A DNA stretch of 64,000 nt from Spiroplasma_E ixodetis_B (lineage in GTDB: Bacteria; Bacillota_I; Bacilli_A; Mycoplasmatales; VBWQ01): positions 372,001 through 436,000 of the forward strand of contig NZ_AP028955.1 of the NCBI RefSeq assembly GCF_040369795.1, written 5' to 3'. Position 1 is the stretch's first letter. Each line of letters opens with the position of its first letter. Shown here one piece after another: positions 63,069-64,000 of this stretch. Under the pieces are notes generated by a model, which saw only the letters and a program-made list of their open reading frames with translations, made no database searches and was not told the DNA's origin. Position numbers and translations under genes: made by a program.

Positions 63069-63848
63069 TTATTTTAATATATTACTAGTAAATAAGCAAT
63101 ACGTTACTATCGCTACACTTGTTGCTAAATTTAATGATTCAACATTAAAAGAAGTTGGAATAAAAATATTACTATTAATTTTATCTTTATACTTTTTATT
63201 AATGCCTTGTCCTTCATTGCCAAATAAAAAAGCATTCTTTTGCTTAAAGGTAATTTCAGATAAATTAGTACTATTATCTTCATGTAGAAATGTACCATAA
63301 ATCATATAATTTGCATTTTTTACTTTTAATAAAAATTGATCAAAATTTTCATAATACACATTAGTATAAAAAATAGCTCCTTGACTTGCGCTAATTACTT
63401 TGTGATTATATAAATCAACGCTTTCATTCGATAAATATACTTCAGAGATATTAAAAGCAGCAACACTGCGTAAAATATTTCCTAAATTACCTGGATCTTG
63501 AATTGTATCAATTAGAATAATATGAAAAGAATAAAAATAATTTAAAGGTTTAACAATATTACAAACGCCAATTATTGGTTGTGGTTTTTTTTGTTGTGAA
63601 ATTTTTTTAATAATCATACTATTTACAACAATAACTTCAATATTATTACAATCTTTTAATAAATTTGCATATTTGTCTAAATACTTCTCATCAACATATA
63701 CTGCAAGTAATCTTTTTTTTAATAATGCAATACTAATTAAATGTTCTCCTTCAATTAAAAACATTTTTTTAACATTGCGATGTTTTCTTTCATGTAATAA
63801 AACTAATTTTTGAATTATTGGATTTTTAAGTGAGGTTATTTGTTTCAT
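63069..63848 (-). CDS. TrmH/SpoU-family rRNA 2'-O-methyltransferase
   Basis: A 259-residue RNA methyltransferase of the SPOUT class. The N-terminal substrate-binding domain starts MKQITSLKNPIIQKLVLLHE...KKMFLIEGEHLI, and the knotted catalytic domain has the three motifs DTIQDPGNLGNILRSVAAF, LFGNEGQGI and ESLNLATSVAIVTY. The exact target nucleotide cannot be told; YsgA/RlmB-like enzymes are the nearest match. Its start overlaps the end of the upstream metalloprotease gene by 23 bases. A 64-base gap separates it from pheS. Confidence 0.88.
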   Translation of the reverse strand: MKQITSLKNPIIQKLVLLHERKHRNVKKMFLIEGEHLISIALLKKRLLAVYVDEKYLDKYANLLKDCNNIEVIVVNSMIIKKISQQKKPQPIIGVCNIVKPLNYFYSFHIILIDTIQDPGNLGNILRSVAAFNISEVYLSNESVDLYNHKVISASQGAIFYTNVYYENFDQFLLKVKNANYMIYGTFLHEDNSTNLSEITFKQKNAFLFGNEGQGINKKYKDKINSNIFIPTSFNVESLNLATSVAIVTYCLFTSNILK

Positions 63849-64000
63849 CCATAACTCCTTGTTTTAATATTTTTTGACAATCTTGAAAATCTGGACAATA
63901 TTGAGCAACAAAATTTCAAAATGGTTTTTTATGATGAGCATGAATTATATGCGTTAACTCATGAATTATAACATAATCAATTACAGCATAATCAAAATGA
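63826..64000 (-). CDS. YgjP-like zinc metallopeptidase, C-terminal part
   Basis: The minus-strand frame reads DYVIIHELTHIIHAHHKKPFW, with the HE-x2-H zinc motif and the further His/Lys/Pro-Phe-Trp block of the YgjP/DUF45 family, then VAQYCPDFQDCQKIL and ends TNNLT at 63826. The N-terminal part lies beyond the window. It overlaps the methyltransferase start, showing translational coupling. Confidence 0.8.

Noticed and set aside
523..64000. Many apparently truncated genes (Trp-linked fragments)
   Set aside because: They are artefacts of reading TGA as stop; with TGA as Trp they join into complete conserved proteins.
1..64000. CRISPR arrays, rRNA genes, prophage or a new defence system
   Set aside because: All repe­ated sequences found are insertion sequences or the MITE; no regularly spaced short repeats, cas genes, phage structural genes or rRNA were seen.

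Overview
The window is Mollicute DNA, almost certainly from a Spiroplasma. It is very A+T-rich. UGA is read as tryptophan throughout: nearly every conserved gene needs in-frame TGA at Trp positions (for example PheS, Era, Pgi, SigA). The housekeeping gene set is the small Firmicute-derived one expected of a cell-wall-less bacterium. All reading frames below use translation table 4, so many genes that look broken under the standard code are intact.

Layout. 1-5,000: an IS5 end and a truncated membrane gene, a minus-strand thyA-folA-plsC operon (nucleotide, folate and phospholipid synthesis), an S1-domain protein and pgi. 4,975-9,800: two fused IS630 copies, one split by an IS5 copy, have entered the 3' end of a cysteine-hydrolase gene that is followed upstream by two small membrane-protein genes. 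9,934-11,305: an IS256-family element. 11,464-12,136: seven tRNA genes (Val, Thr, Tyr, Gln, Lys, Leu, Leu). 12,210-17,115: a minus-strand membrane protein with an attenuator-like leader, an NSS-type sodium symporter with a nonsense codon plus a 37-residue companion peptide, a four-helix membrane protein, tRNA-Gly and small unknown genes. 17,474-31,603: a 14-kb island made almost wholly of nested IS5, IS256, IS630, IS3 and IS1595 elements. 31,861-42,939: a housekeeping run ybeY-cdd-era-(recO pseudogene)-glyS-dnaG-sigA-nif3-like-radC(frameshifted), a second IS1595/IS630 patch, then lemA. 43,017-44,236: an IS3 copy. 44,503-54,041: rpsB-tsf-membrane protein-pyrH-pta-ackA, a decayed small gene, nox, an alpha/beta hydrolase and lplA. 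54,100-59,464: decayed lipo/membrane and ABC-transporter genes, then another nested IS3/IS5/IS630 patch ending in an 80-bp MITE that truncates a MATE efflux gene. 59,510-64,000: minus-strand pheT, pheS, an RNA methyltransferase and a YgjP-like metalloprotease.

The dominant theme is insertion-sequence expansion followed by decay. Eight complete IS5-family copies each carry exact 3-bp target duplications, so the pre-insertion sequence and the order of nesting can be read directly. Host genes are also eroding: recO, radC, the NSS symporter and an ABC transporter all carry stops or frameshifts. Metabolically the window supports fermentative glycolysis with substrate-level ATP (pgi, pta, ackA), oxygen-dependent NADH recycling (nox), lipoate attachment (lplA) and pyrimidine and folate salvage (thyA, folA, cdd, pyrH). 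No CRISPR array, rRNA, prophage or clearly new defence system was seen. The most unusual items are the 80-bp MITE related to the IS256 ends, the probable -1 frameshift in the IS5 transposase, the repeated use of one TA site inside IS3 by IS630, and the NSS transporter with its tiny companion peptide.
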